Source: Sporothrix humicola
Taxonomy: Eukaryota > Ascomycota > Sordariomycetes > Ophiostomatales > Ophiostomataceae
Reading direction: 5' to 3'
Assembly (NCBI GenBank): GCA_021396245.1
Contig: WNYE01000034.1
Coordinates: 62,001-126,000, forward strand
Length of the DNA stretch: 64,000 nucleotides
Position numbers and translations under genes: made by a program
Part shown: positions 31,501 through 44,531 of the stretch, piece by piece
Position numbering within the stretch: position 1 is the first letter of the stretch
How the letters are laid out: every line of letters starts with the position of its first letter
The notes under the pieces: generated by a model
Seen by the model: only the letters and a program-made list of their open reading frames with translations
What the model was told of the DNA's origin: nothing
Databases searched by the model: none

Positions 31501-33300
31501 TGCCGTTCTTGGGTTGCCATGCCATGGGCATGGGCATGTAGGCTGCGTTGCGTTTGCTGGGACTGGTCAAGATGCTCTTGCTTTTGGCTGCTTTATCGGT
31601 CCTCGTGGTCCTCTTCGTTTGCTTTTCTTGCTGTCTTTTGGCAATTCATGCCGAATCTTGGCGAGGGCAGATCATGGCGTTGCATTCTGAATGACCGCTG
31701 ACGTGGATGCGCTGACGACTCATTTCGTGCTCTTTTTGCTCTTTTCGTCTCTCAAATCGATGCTCCAGGCAGTTCGGTTCATTGTCGTCGGATCTCTCTG
31801 GTCGGTTCCTCTGTGACCGTCTTCTTGGTTGACTCTCTTGGTTGATGGCTGATATCGTCGAACTCTTCTTGCGTTGCTGCTCATGCTCATCTCCCCTTTT
31901 CGGATCCATGGATGCGTTGTGCTCCGTTGAGATATGCGCACAGTGAAAAAGTGGCAATGGATTGGGCCGGTCCCTGGTTGACTCAAGTGTGGTTGCGGGC
32001 GAGCGGTTGATGGTGCGGACGATATCGACGAGTGCCGATGATGCGGTCGCCTTGTCTCCATTTTGCGATCAGGCCTCTTCGCCTCGGTCTCGTTTGCGAC
32101 AGGCACCCTGGTCGTCCATTGTCCCAGACACAAGATGTGAGAGACACTCCTCAGAAAGTCAAGACAGGCCAGAAAGGCCAGTGCTCGCAAGAATGCGTGT
32201 GTTGTATGTCCTTGGATGTTCATACAATATGTGTTGTGTGTGTTGTGCGGTATGCGCGTAGGAAAAAAAAAAAAAAAAACAGAAACAAAACAGATGTAAA
32301 GCAAAGCAGGCATTCTTCTCTTCGTTCTTGTGTGGTTCTTCTTCAAAATCACTCGCAATACATTGTTGTTTGTGGACTTACCTGGTCTGGGGGGATGTGA
32401 AGTCGTGAAATGACGTCTGTCGAGCTGGTCTGCTTTGCTCGTGACGTGATGTTTTTTTTTGTGTGTTGAAGGAGGAAGAAGGGCTGGAGGAAAAGAAAGT
32501 GGAAGGAATTAAAGTTGGAAAGTGGACAGATCAACGAGAATGAACAGTCCAAGCCGGAAGGCGAATAAAACAAAAACAAATGACCGAAACGACTAGGGAA
32601 GTTGACAAAGTCAAAAAGGTCGAAAGAGACGTTCAAGTTCTCAAGAGGTCGAGAACGAGACAAGACAAAACAAAACGAACAGAAAAGAGCGTTGTGGTTG
32701 TTTTTCTGGAGTTTGTGTTCGAAGGCAAAGAGCAAAAGAGACCTCAGAACACAGTGAGAAAGACAAGAGCCAAGATTGCCAAGAATCTAGAGCAACTCCC
32801 AAATGGGTTGCAAGGGGGTCTTGGAAGCTTGGCTTTGCGGGTTGTCTTTATTTGCACTGGCCCAGAAATGGCCCAGAAATAAAGGTAAAAAGGTAAAAAA
32901 GGCCCTCTTGGTCAGTCTTGTTCAGCGTAAAAAAAAGGTTTTACTAAATTCACGCCCCTTCCGTTATCCCCTGCTGCCAAGAGGGCCCCACTTGTTGCCG
33001 CTTCTTCCAACGTACGGAGAACGGAATACGTAGGCCACAATAAAAGGCCGTTCACTCAATGAATTTCTCTTGAGGAAAGTGAGGAAACAAGCGAAAGGAA
33101 GCAAATAGGAAAGAGCAGCCCAGGCAGGCAAGTAAAGTGCTGGGAAAGGGAAGCTGCGAGGCAGCAAACATTGTCGAGAGGAAGGAACGATAAAGCAAAC
33201 GAATGAGTTCAAAGGAACAATAGAATAGGAAAGAGCGATGGGCTCAATGGACTCAATGGAGTCATTGTGTTAGGGGTAAAATCCGACGATATGCACAGAT
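28597..33300. other. Gene-free DNA upstream of the WOPR gene, part 1
   Basis: Probable promoter and leader of the minus-strand WOPR gene at its left end, then no supportable gene. Purine-rich plus strand at about 29640-30030 switches sharply to CT-rich at about 30060-30170, then back to purine-rich at 30350-30620. Short tandem repeats are ACGC (30288-30306), GTG (30956-30975), and TTCCAG/TCGCAG-like (31050-31110). There is an A17 run at 32262-32279. Open frames here, such as 30030-30851 minus, lack a start ATG and have skewed composition. Confidence 0.45.
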
Positions 33301-33518
33301 TGGCCTCCAAGATAGACTCTTTTTTTCCTGCTCTTTTGCCCTCGCATTGCATCCATCCCACCTCCCACCTCCACTTCACTCCCTACGGGCCTTGCAACTA
33401 CGACGATTACGATTACGACCAACATCCACATCCACATCCAATCCACACAACCACCTCATCGCATTCTTCTGGGGCTCTTTTCTATTGTTCTTTTTTTGCA
33501 CCATCTAGGGCACCCCCT

Positions 33519-33550
33519 CCATTTCCATTTCCATTTCCATTTCCATTTCC
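33519..33550 (+). repeat. CATTTC hexanucleotide microsatellite
   Basis: A little over five tandem copies of CATTTC within a long pyrimidine-rich tract. It lies in gene-free DNA with no evident function. Confidence 0.85.
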
Positions 33551-34263
33551 ACTCCTCCACTTCCTCTCTTCCCACTGCCACTTTCGCTTGCGACGACACG
33601 CAAGCCAGGAAACGAGCAGAACCAGGAAAGACAATAGATCCAAAAGGCCCTCCCCACAGGGAGAGACAAGAGGTGGCCCAGAACACCAAACAGCCCCGAT
33701 GTGAAAGAAACTAAACTTTCTTTTTTTCCTTTTTCCCTTTCCTCTTTTCTCCTTTGGACTGTCGTCGTCCTTCTTCGTTTCCCCCCCCTTTGCAGGTCTT
33801 CGTCATCCATTCTCTTTCGCCGTCATATCCGTTCTTCCCCTTTTTTTTCACTTTCCCTCTTCTTTATTGTCTTCTTTTCTCCTCAATTTTCCTCCACAGG
33901 CCGAGCCGATCACGAATTACCAAGGCCCATTTGACCCGGAAGATCCCAAGAGCGACGATAAAACAGAATTACAAAGTTTACGAACAAGAGTGTGGCTCAG
34001 AGGGCGTACCAAGCAAAGACCAAGAGCCCCCAAGAACCGAGCCAAGCTTTTTTCTACTGGGAAAAAAGTTGACAGGGAGCCGCCAGGGGAGCGAAGAACA
34101 AAACAGCGAATCCAGGGAGCGAATAGCGAATGGGCGGAGGCAAAAAAAGGACAAAAAGAACGCCAGTGTCAATAAGTCAATCAAATGTCAAATGTCATTA
34201 CGCAGCATATTTTGGCGGCGCCAATACTTGTCAGAACAAGTGGAAAAGCATAATTCTAATATT

Positions 34264-34343
34264 GGGCTACAACGTAATGCTCAGGGCTCTTCAATAATAA
34301 GATTACTTATTATTGAAGAGCCCTGAGCATTACGTTGTAGCCC
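34264..34343. repeat. Perfect inverted repeat, 38-bp arms, 4-nt loop
   Basis: Left arm 34264-34301 (starts GGGCTACAACG, ends AATAATAAG) is the exact reverse complement of the right arm 34306-34343. The loop is ATTA at 34302-34305. Pairing stops abruptly at both ends. No target-site duplication is evident, and the flanks are ordinary AT-rich and CT-rich DNA. It could be a foldback (MITE-like) element, the precursor of a small RNA, a very strong transcript hairpin, or a foldback artefact of library making. Confidence 0.95.
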
Positions 34344-37300
34344 TTCGCTCCTGCCTTGTGAAGGATGGGGAGCAAGAGCTTATTTTGGGTGGCTTGTCTG
34401 TGAGAGGAAGTGTGGTTGCGTAAGGCACCTGCTAGTTTGACGGGGCTGTTGTGGAGATTTGTCTTCCTTTGGGAAGAGAAGGAATTAAAACAAAAACCGA
34501 AAAAAAGCTGCAAAAATAAGGCAAAGAAGGGAGAGACGGGAAAGTTAAGGTTGAGGGTTGAGTGCTGAAGTGAAGTCTTCAGAGTCAGGAATCCAACTGG
34601 ACGTTTCGATCTCTGGCTGGCGGTCTCTCGGCAGGCGAGTGGCCGATTCTGTGGAGATGTGCATGTAAAGTGGACCACATGGGAGCAATAAATGCAGTGA
34701 GGGTGGCCTCTTTAATATTGAAATAAAGAGTGAATAAGAGGCAAAAGATGGTGTGAATGCTGCAGATAGGCGGCCCTTAGGGAAAGAGCGAACCAAGCTT
34801 TTTTATCGATCACCCTTTTTTACCTCTACCCCAATAAAACGGGCGGCTCACTTGTAAAAGAAAGGAAGGAGGACTGCCAGAGTCTCCAAGAGAAATAGAG
34901 AAATGGGCCACGATGCACGACAGTTTCTGGCCGGGTCTGGCCTTACTGGGTTTTACGACATATCGTGATCGTTTCCAAGACATTATGGTCAACACTGAGC
35001 AGAACGGAGAACGGAGACAACCACCGCCGTCTTGGTCACGGGGCTGCTTCGGGGCAGCCAGTGCTATTGGGTAGTGGGGCCTAACAAACACTTGGTATCG
35101 TTCAGGAAGGAGCGATTGTGAGAGGAGAATTTTGTGGGATTAGAAGGAGGAAGGAGGCATTGAGACAAGGTGAAAAAAGAGGTCAGAAGACGAAGGAGGA
35201 AGGAGCGGCAAACGGTGACTGTGAAGAGCAAGTGAAATGCGTGTGAGAACCTGTGGTGAAGAAAGGAAGGTGGGGTCGGAAGGTGGGAGGGTAACGGTGC
35301 AGTTGATTGTGGTGAGAAGTTTAATCCTTTTTTGCCTTTACTCAAAGTATTTGCCCATTGCACAGAAGAATGACAAGACTCTTGGGGAGCGTGGCTGGCA
35401 CTTGGCATTCTTTGCGTTTTTGCGTTTGTTGCGCTTGTGTATGCAACACAAAATAATACAAAAGGAAAAGGCCAGAGGAAAGCGGCAATATCTGCTCTCT
35501 TATTCCGTATTTATTGTGTTATTGCTTTGGCTGGGCCTAATCGCGCGGCTTGGCGGCGCTTCCTAATCAGCTTGGCGAGCCTCATATGACAGGAAAAGTA
35601 AGGCAAATAAACGGCGAATAAAATGCAAATAACGTTGGTAAATGGTCGCGAGGTCACCGACAACAGATTGTGGCAATCCGATGACAGCTTTGCCAACGTT
35701 GTTGGGTCTTGTCCGTTTCTTGTCTTATTTTTGTCCTCTGTCACCTCTTGGACCCTTTTTTGTCTCTTATTCTTGCAGGTCTTGGCTTTTCTGGGCATCA
35801 CTCCGAATGAACCGTTTTTTGCTGTTGGAATCGTGGTTGGACTCGTCATGGATTTTGCTTTGCCGTTGGCCTCACCACAGTTCGCAAGCAAGAGCGAACA
35901 AAGGCAGAGTAAAAAGTCGGGAAAATGTCAGATGTTTGTCTTGGAAACCCTTGTGTCTTTCTTGTGCTTTTCTTGCGCCTTTCTTGTGTGTTCTTGTGTG
36001 TTCTTGGGTCTTTTCTTGGGAAGAAACAATACGCCGTAAGACGTCAGCGCCGGGGTCCCGGAATTTGATGGAGAGGCTTGGCTTGGAACTGGGAAGCGAG
36101 AAAGCGAGAAAAAGCGAAAAGCGAAGGTGTGTGGTGTTTGCTCCAATGCTCAGACAGCGTTTGCTCGCTCTCGCACTGCGCATTCCTCCGCTCTGCGTGT
36201 AAGATGCGATGCAAAAAACTAGGTTTAGAATAGGCCACTCGCAATACGCTCGATACGTTCAATGTGACGGCGGAACTTTCCACTGGCGGCTGGGGTCGTG
36301 CCTGCCAGGCGGAGGATGCACCACGGAGATGAGATCAGGCAGGAGCGGGCAGAAAAACTAAAAAAAAAAAGGCAGGAGGCATAGGCAGGACGGAAACCGG
36401 GCAGGCACGACCAGGCCCAACAAACGGCAAGAAGGATGAGAATGGCAGGCATACACACGATGGTTATCTTCGGATGCAAATTTAAATATTGCATGCTGCA
36501 GTCTTAATACGACGTATTCTGCATTTTGCACCTTACTTCCGTCTGGCATTGCATTCATTATGACCGACATCTCACGGGCGCACGCTGATGCTTGAATTAC
36601 ATACTTGCACGTCGTATGGTCCCCAGCAATATTGTGACTGAAGAAAGATGGCCAGATGAGCAGATGACAAGATGGTGTGGATTGAGATACGCGTAATACG
36701 CCCAATTCGGATGGCACGGATAGCCTGCTCGTGCATAAGAGTGAATCTGAGGGTATTTTGGCGCATCTTGGTGCAATTTGGCGGGTGTCTTGGTGGACAA
36801 TCTGGTGCACATTTTTATGCACTGACAAGCTCACTGTGACATGCGACGGCGCATTGTCGCTCACCCGAGCTCGATAGTGAGCAATAGTGCGGAGGGTCAC
36901 TGTATTTTAGGTATATTTGGGTATTTTAGGTACATTTTAGGTGTTCTAGGGCGCTCCAGCGTGCTCTTAGGCCTGTCAGTGAGAGGAGAAACTGTGGAGA
37001 TTGGTCGGACTTCTTACGAATCCGTTTGGAAACGCGCGTGCGTGGCCTCTCTCCACACACACCCCCCTCCCCCCTGGTCTCTTGTCTCCGTCCCCTGTCG
37101 AACAAGGAGATAAAAAAGCCAACAGAAGGAAGAGAAAAAGAAGACCAAGCGACCAAAAGACCAGATGCCAAGACCGCCGAGTGGGTTCGCCGCATTTCAA
37201 GCTTAAATGTTTCTCTGGCGGACGGCAGAAGGTGTGGAAGCCGCGACCGACCAAAACCCCAAAAAGTGCAAGGGCGAGGGAAATCGGCCGCCTGTCGTTG

Positions 37301-40300
37301 GCTGGATTTCTGGGAGGGCCAAAACGCGCTGTAAATCCGCCCTGTATTTTACCTCCACACTGCTTGGCCAGAACGTGGTTATTAGTGCACAGTAGAGCCG
37401 TCTTTCCGTATTCTCCGTTCTCCTCGGTTTCGCTCTTTTTGGTGCCAATCTTTGGTTCTTTTCGGAGTCATTCTCTTGATTAGTTTTCTTGGCCAGGCTG
37501 CCTCAATGCTACTCTATTGTACTGTCGTCTGCGACCGTCGCTTTCGACGTTCGACCGTCTCTTTTTTTATTTTTCTGTTTTGTCAATCGCTGCCAGGCTG
37601 CTTCCAAGTCGCAAAAGGGATGCGCACTTTTCTCTTTTCTCGATGCGCCGATCTCCGTGATCAACATCGGCGAATAACAGGAAAAAGAGACAAGATGCGA
37701 AGAAGAAAAATAGGAGACAAAATACACAGTAGAAGGGGTTCGAGGGACTAACGTCTTGTCCGCAGCTACCGTTTGATGGCCTCGGCATTTCATCGAGCCA
37801 AGCAACCAAGTAAAACGACCGTGGAGGTCGACTGTCTATCAAAGCCTATTCAGAGGGCATCGTCGATGTCGATCGTCGACCAAATGCCCACAATGACCAA
37901 GCATGACTGTTGCATTGCAGAAATGGCCAAGGAGACGGACACACCAGGCAGGTGAACGAAACCCTACAATTTCAAGTCGACAGCTAAAACAGGAGAAAAA
38001 AAAAGAGCAGAAAAGAGTAAAAAGAAGACAGGCAGAAATGATATTGTCAAGGCTCCAGTAAAGTGCAAAATAGGCAGTGAAAAAGAGGCTCAAAATACTC
38101 CAGGCACCTCTCATTCGCAGCAGGCATCCCCGGAGTGTGAACTTAATTCTCCGTCCCCAGACACGGCGAGTGATCTTACTTTTTGATAATTCGTATTTCA
38201 CGATCGCCTGTCAAAAAACGGTCGATTGTGTTCCCGTATGCAGGTCCCGACAAAGCCGGTAGTTCTTGCCCTGTTAAAGTACCTAACCCTCGCACGACAA
38301 TAATCATGTGTATTATGTGTACGACGTATCCAACTCCCAACACATCCCTCGCGTGCAGTTTCCGGGCGTCGCGCCTCGTATCCATATTTGTAACATTGCT
38401 TGAACTTGCTTTGTCCCTTTCTTGTCGTGTTTTCTCGCCCGACGTTTTATTTTATTTTGTAGAACAAAAACAGGGCAACTGTTTGCAACGTAGATTTGAA
38501 GATCTGGTCCAGAAGGTCTTGGAAGGCGTTGCTGTTATGCTTATCTTAAAAATAGCCACAAAACTCTTGGGGCGTCTCCAGGGATTGACGACTGTCGCAG
38601 GTCCTTTTTTTTATGATACCCACGCGTCTGCTGTTCTTTTCATGTCCTTTTTTGCTCGTTTCCTGCTCGTTTCTGCTCCTCTTCATTTTGTTTTGTTTCT
38701 TCGGTTCCTTGTTCTCGTTTGACCTGTCGGCCCTGCTTCTCCTCAAAACTTCCCTGCACATGTCTGTTCGCACCCTGCCCTGCTTGCCCTGCCACCTCTG
38801 ATTCATTTCCGCCGCCCCAGAACACGATAACCCTTTTGTGTGCAACGTTGGTAGCCCCAAAGCGGATATACCGAGAAGTGGATATGCGGACAAAGAATTA
38901 GATGCTTTGGGCAGGAACGATGGAATAGGGCGGAGAAAAGGGGAGGGAGCAAGGACGACAAAGTCACGAACAAGGCAGGAGCGACCAACAAAAACCACGA
39001 ATATTTCCAACGGAATTACAGGGTCGCATTCGACTCAATATAATTGAAATCAAAAGTTGCACCTGACCGTCTTCCTCCAAAGATCAGATTGTGGCACAAC
39101 GATCCGAGTAACCGGGTTGTGAGATAAAAATACGATGTGGAAAGAGGCCCGGGCGTTGATGAGCCTCAAGCAGTGTTCAAACAGTTGAGCCTCTATTTCA
39201 GCCTCTACGACCCTACTGAGCCTCCGTTCGTGAAACGGAGCGCAGTCGCGTGCTTTGATTTTGTACGGTGTTGCTACCAATTGCGTCTTCTTTTTCCTCT
39301 TTGCCCCCCTGACCGCGAAGTCCGTCCTCAATCAGTGCTGGGCGATTTGTTTCAAAACAGAATTTAAAGACGCAGAAAAGAAGAGACTACCTCGAACTTG
39401 CACAGAATCACCGAAAGCATCATCCACGAACGTATTCGTAAGATAAGACGCAAACTCCCAGAAAGGGCATTGTTTAAATTTGAATTTAACGTGCAACTTC
39501 CAGCATGCGCATCCTTTCCGCGCGGCTCTCGACACGCGTCAAAACAAGAAAGGAAACAAAAGTACGGACTACTTGTCTACATTTTAAAGTATCTCCGTAG
39601 TAATCCCCTTTATTTTACGGACTGCAGACCCGCTCAGGTTAAAACGGCAAGAGCCGATCGAGCCGATTTGATATTTGGAGACGGAACGAGTACACGGTAC
39701 AGAAAGAAAATCGAGAGAACAGTGCCTCGAGTACTTGCGAAAACCGACTAACCAATAGAATGGTGGACCTATTCAGGCTCTTACAGGCACTTGATGGGCT
39801 TCTAGCGCTGCCGATTATCCTTTTTGTGACGCGCTTCCCCTGGCTTGCACGCAAGAAAGGGTACTCCGATACTTTGATACCTTGATACATGTACTTTTAT
39901 ATGCCGCGGCTGCACTTAAAATGTTTATTAAAACGCCAGCGTCAAAAAGAACGCCCAAACGAACAAAATAAGGCTTCTGACTAGTCACCACTACGAGCTC
40001 GTTTCCCAGTATTGCAAAGGCTCTCCATGTTATCCAATCGGCGCTACGTTTGCCGAAGAGGCAAAATTGTCGACTGTCGAAAGGACAGGATGAATAAAGA
40101 TTCAAGAGGCAAAGGACAAAAGACAAAGTCGAAGAAACGAAGCAGAAAGGCACTGGAAATAAACAAGGCAAGAGGAAACGAAAACGAAACAACGGCCGTT
40201 GTGCGACCGACGTTGGGAGCGAAACGGGATGACGAATGGAGATGCACGTTTCAAGCGCCACAACGTGACAGGGTGGCAACGACAACGACGGACAAGGAAC

Positions 40301-42970
40301 GGCAGTCAACGAAACGGGCACCGGGAGGAAACTCGATAGGAAGCACTCTCGGCATCGAAGGAGAAAAGAATAGGAGAAAAAAGGAGAAAGAGAAGAAAAT
40401 CTCCCGTTGCCGTTTGTGTAGCGTGTTCATGTGTACGACACAAGAACGATACTATTCTGTCCTGTCGTGCACCGTCTTCCGTTGATTCATGGTGGGTAGG
40501 ACCGTCTTTGACAGATATCCTTTGGGACATGTACTCCGTACCTTGTATTCTACTCGTAGATGCTTCAATGTATCAATTTATTAATGTACGGAGTATCAAT
40601 GTATCGACGTATAGCAAGGTACACAGGCAAGCGCAGGAACGTGATACACGTCACGAAAGCGTTCCTGTACTGCCATCCAGGCGGCCTGACTTGCCCATTG
40701 TGGAAATAAAGTCGCCCAAACGGGTCAATGTGAGAACTGGAGAAAGGGGAGAGAGACAAAAATAATAAAAAGTGACAGACACAACAATCTTAAGATCACC
40801 GTACGAGTCCAATCTTGTTCTGACTGTTTGTCGTTCAACACAGCCACAATACGCACACGTAAGACCACTGTAAAATGGGTGGGAATGGCCCCTGCCCAGC
40901 CCAGTCCAGCGCACATTGACTAAACATTTCTATTAAAAAAGGGAGAAAAACAGGAGAAAACAGTGGGCATGGTGGCCAAATTAGCAGGTATTTTGCGATA
41001 CACTGAAATGAAAGGCCCAAACCCAGACTCCATCAGGTGAGGAGGGATGCGCTGGATGTCTAATTTTGTATTTATTTTTGGAAAAATAATTTAAGCTTAC
41101 GACAGGAGTTGACGAAGGCAAACACAGACAAGAAATGGATACAGAAACAAAAACAGAAACAGAAAAACGGTCCTAATCTCTGATCCGTTTCTCTATCTCA
41201 ATCTCAACCCTGTGATTAAGAACAACGGGAGGTAGATGGGATCGCGCCTTGGCATGGCCAGGCCCAGACCTGGGCCAAGATCTCGCCCTCGAGAATGAGG
41301 AAAAGTACCAATAGATTTTGCACCAAAATGCACTGTGGACGAGTCTCGAACGCATACAAAAGATACTTCCGCATCCAACCATTGTTCACGAGGACGGAGC
41401 ATTTGATTCATTGCATCGAGCAGCGCTAAAATACTGCTAACAATCTGCCACTGTCGGCACTGACGCGTCCCCCAGAATGATGGCGTCAAAAGACGAAAAA
41501 AGGGGGCATGCCCAGAGCCTGTGCTGTTCTGGGCGCTAATTCAGCAATGGAATTCACGATAGGCCAAGACGGACGACGACATGGACCAAGAGAGCAAGAG
41601 GAATAAAATAGAGGGTCAGTCGACGGTCGATGGGCTCGGATGGGTCTGAGGGTGAGGATATCAGAGGAAAACTCAAAAAAAGAGCCGACCACAGATGCCG
41701 ATCACCTGTTTTCTGCGCACCCTTTGTTTCTAATGATCCACCAACCAACACAAATCACAGTCGCATTGCGTGTACAAATTCGCAAGTATTTAACCCAGTC
41801 GCGGCCAATGTTCACTGATCTTTCAGGACAACCACGGAATTTGCCGTTACAGCAGGGCAACACATGACGGGAATGCGAAAGAAAGAAAAGAAGAACAAAG
41901 AAAAGCAATCACGGCAGCACGGCAGATACAATTACAGGGCATGCCAGGGTTCACAGGGTATCATTGAGCCATCATTGCAGGGATATTGTCTTTTCCATCT
42001 CTTTTTCTCGGTCTCCGTATTTTTTTGGCATCTCGTGTATTTTTCACATGATTCGACCGTTTGTGAATTTCGACATGTTTTGTGCGACGACCAGTGGCCA
42101 GAATCTTGTATGGCTGAAACGGGATCGACTGTTCTCTTTGTGTGTTCTCGAGACACGCCCCTCCTTTTTTCTCCTTTTCACATTCTTTCCCCAACTACAC
42201 TGTACTTATCAAGTAAAACTCAGCCTGGAAGTTGTCAAATTGTCCGTCCATCTACCGGAGGATCAGAGCTTGGCGGGAAGGGGGGAGAAAAAAGGGGAGA
42301 TATCATGGCAGTCTCATACTCCGTAGTAGAATGGTTCGCAGTGAAAAAAAAGCTGGTGGAAGCATTCTTTACTTCTTGGCACACGGGATGTCAGTGGGGG
42401 GTTATCTACTCCGTACATCATACCCTCGATCCCGTGTCAACTGATCCGATCTGAATAGTGAACCACTGTTGATCACTGTTGATTTAAAGCTACAAGTATT
42501 TTATTTATTTATTTACTTATCTCTTCAGCGTCTTACAGCAAGCACCTGTACCACCATTGTCTCCCCAAGGAAAGAAAAGCGGAGCAGACTACTCGTAATC
42601 TCTCCTAATCTCCATGCTGTCTTGGGCCGTTTTCCCATTGTCTGTTGTTTTGTCTCAAGATTCTCCGCCGGAGTCGTGAGATGCATTGTGGGAGAAAACC
42701 AATAAAAGGAACGGTAGAATAGGAGCGGAAAGAAGGTGTCGTACGAACTGCATGTCTCTTGTGTCCAACACAATATCCCAATCGAACAAAGCTGCACCAA
42801 ACAGGACAATTGAACTGGGTGTTGGCATAAATGTTACAATATGCAGGCCGAAGGCATTTCCTAAACAGTTAATATTAGGCGGTGGAAGTCTTCTTGTTTA
42901 CATAGGCCGTTTGTTATATGGTTGCTTTCATTTATATTTACTGACTATTTAAAATTGTCAGCTTTTCAAT

Positions 42971-42971
42971 G

Positions 42972-43020
<49 letters not shown>

Positions 43021-43168
43021 TACGATAAAAAAAATTGAAAAAAAAAAAAAAAAAAAAAAATTAAAGGTCCCACACCACGCGGGAACANNNNNNNNNNTAA
43101 ATTTGTCTTTTTTTTTTTTTTTTTTTTAATTTTTTTTTTTTTTATTTTTTAAATTTTTTTTTTTTAAA

Positions 43169-43210
<42 letters not shown>
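42971..43210. other. Assembly gap in homopolymer sequence
   Basis: Ten N bases at 43088-43097 are flanked by A-runs of about 48 nt (42972-43018) and 22 nt (43039-43060), then by T-runs and another A-run (about 43169-43210). The word GTACGATA followed by A-rich sequence and ATTGAAAAA occurs on both sides (43020-43039 and 43222-43243). The left copy therefore looks like a poor-quality duplicate of the right one. Sequence and distance across this point should not be trusted. Confidence 0.9.
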
Positions 43211-43211
<1 letters not shown>

Positions 43212-44455
43212 AATCATCAGAGTACGATAAAAACAATTGAAAAACACATAAAACACAAAAACTTAATCTTCCCACTCCAAGCGAGACATCATACTCCTCC
43301 CCGCTCTCGCTCCCGGTTTCACCAAGCGGGCTGCGTGATATGATGTCAAGAAAACAAAGCATCTCACAGAGTACAAGGTATTGTGTAGATCAATGGTTCA
43401 TGCTGTCCTTGTGCCTCCTGTCGTTCGTTCGTTTTATGTGCGAGTAAGCGTAATGCTTGTGCTTGTACGCCGTACTCTGCAGCCGACGTATCAAGGAGCG
43501 ACTTGTGAAAAAGGCCGACAAAATAAAAAAAGTCAAACCACACCAAACAAAGCCAAATAAAAACAACGGATGACAGCAGAGTCATACAGGGAAAAGGAAA
43601 CGGGCACAATTTGCTTTGGATTTCTCGTGCGTAAGGCCCGGTCCATGGATGCACGAACCGTTGGGTTCACGCCGTTGTGAGATGCTTTTACTTTGTACTA
43701 TCCGCTTCTCTGACAGGTGCAACACTGCAACGGCCGGACTTTGCATTCTGTCATCTATCCCATACCTCGAAGCTGTACGCTGTAATACTTTGTGACCCCC
43801 CCTCTGTTCATGCTTATCTTTGGAGCCGTTCGATTTATTATTCCCCTACGAACATGAACTCTAATATCGACCCTCAAAAAAGGTGCATCTTTACCCGGCG
43901 GAAGGACCTGCCACTGTTTTTAAAGTAAACATTCAAGTCTGCAATTTTGTACATCATGTCTGTGTGTTGTATCAAGATGCAAATGCAAGCACAAAGTTGT
44001 AGACCGGGGTCCGTAGTCATCTGCCCGTGCTGTGGCCGATTTGGCTGAAAGCGGCCGAGTTAAGGCCATGAGGGCTGGGGGTAGAGGTGGAAAAATGCAA
44101 AACACAAAATACAAAAGATAGAGGCATATTGGGTTCTGGGAAGAGGCAAGGGTTAAAATCCTCAATCACAATTGCATTCCGGGGTGTAGGGCCACTTCTT
44201 TAAACCGCCAAAGATTAGAGTTGCTGGAAGAGGCACAGAATGCCATCATTTTGCAGACTGTGCCGCCCCGTTTCTTTTACAGATATACGACGACACCCTC
44301 TTGCAAATTGCCCTTGATCGCACTTTTTTCTTTTGATCGCTGCCCTGCCAAGCGATGGCGTATGCGTTCGCAAGAAACGGCGAGCACAACCGGAGCGAGC
44401 ATGTGGCACATGTTAAATGTGACCACTGATTGCAATAAAATAAAGATAAAGGGCA

Positions 44456-44531
44456 TATGGGCAAAGGGAGTCGAACCCTTATCCCAAACCCAGGCCGCGT
44501 CTTGTCCCTTTTTTTGCTGGTCCCCAATGAC
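44456..44531 (-). pseudogene. Degenerate tRNA-like segment with intact T arm
   Basis: On the minus strand a perfect 5-bp T stem with a canonical loop, AAGGG-TTCGACT-CCCTT (44480-44464), matches the RNA polymerase III B box. An A-box-like CAGC...AAGG lies about 35 nt upstream. The following 7 nt (TGCCCAT) pair only partly with the expected 5' stem (ATTGGGG), and no anticodon stem forms. It is therefore probably a tRNA pseudogene or tRNA-derived fragment. Confidence 0.35.

Larger units (their letters stand above)
33300..43000. other. Gene-free DNA upstream of the WOPR gene, part 2
   Basis: No gene can be supported. CT-rich plus strand at about 33300-33900, including a CATTTC repeat at 33519-33550, is followed by purine-rich DNA at 33950-34170 and the perfect hairpin at 34264-34343. 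The remainder alternates AG- and CT-rich tracts with short recurring words such as TCTTGTG (35940-36020) and TTTTAGGTA (36905-36950). TACGGAGT appears at 40533-40540, 40587-40594, 42318-42325 and 42408-42415 (either strand). Confidence 0.45.

Noticed and set aside
41864..42454. 196-codon plus-strand open frame
   Set aside because: The start does not lie in a good context. Composition changes from Lys-rich to Phe-rich with the underlying purine/pyrimidine tracts, and no domain is recognised.
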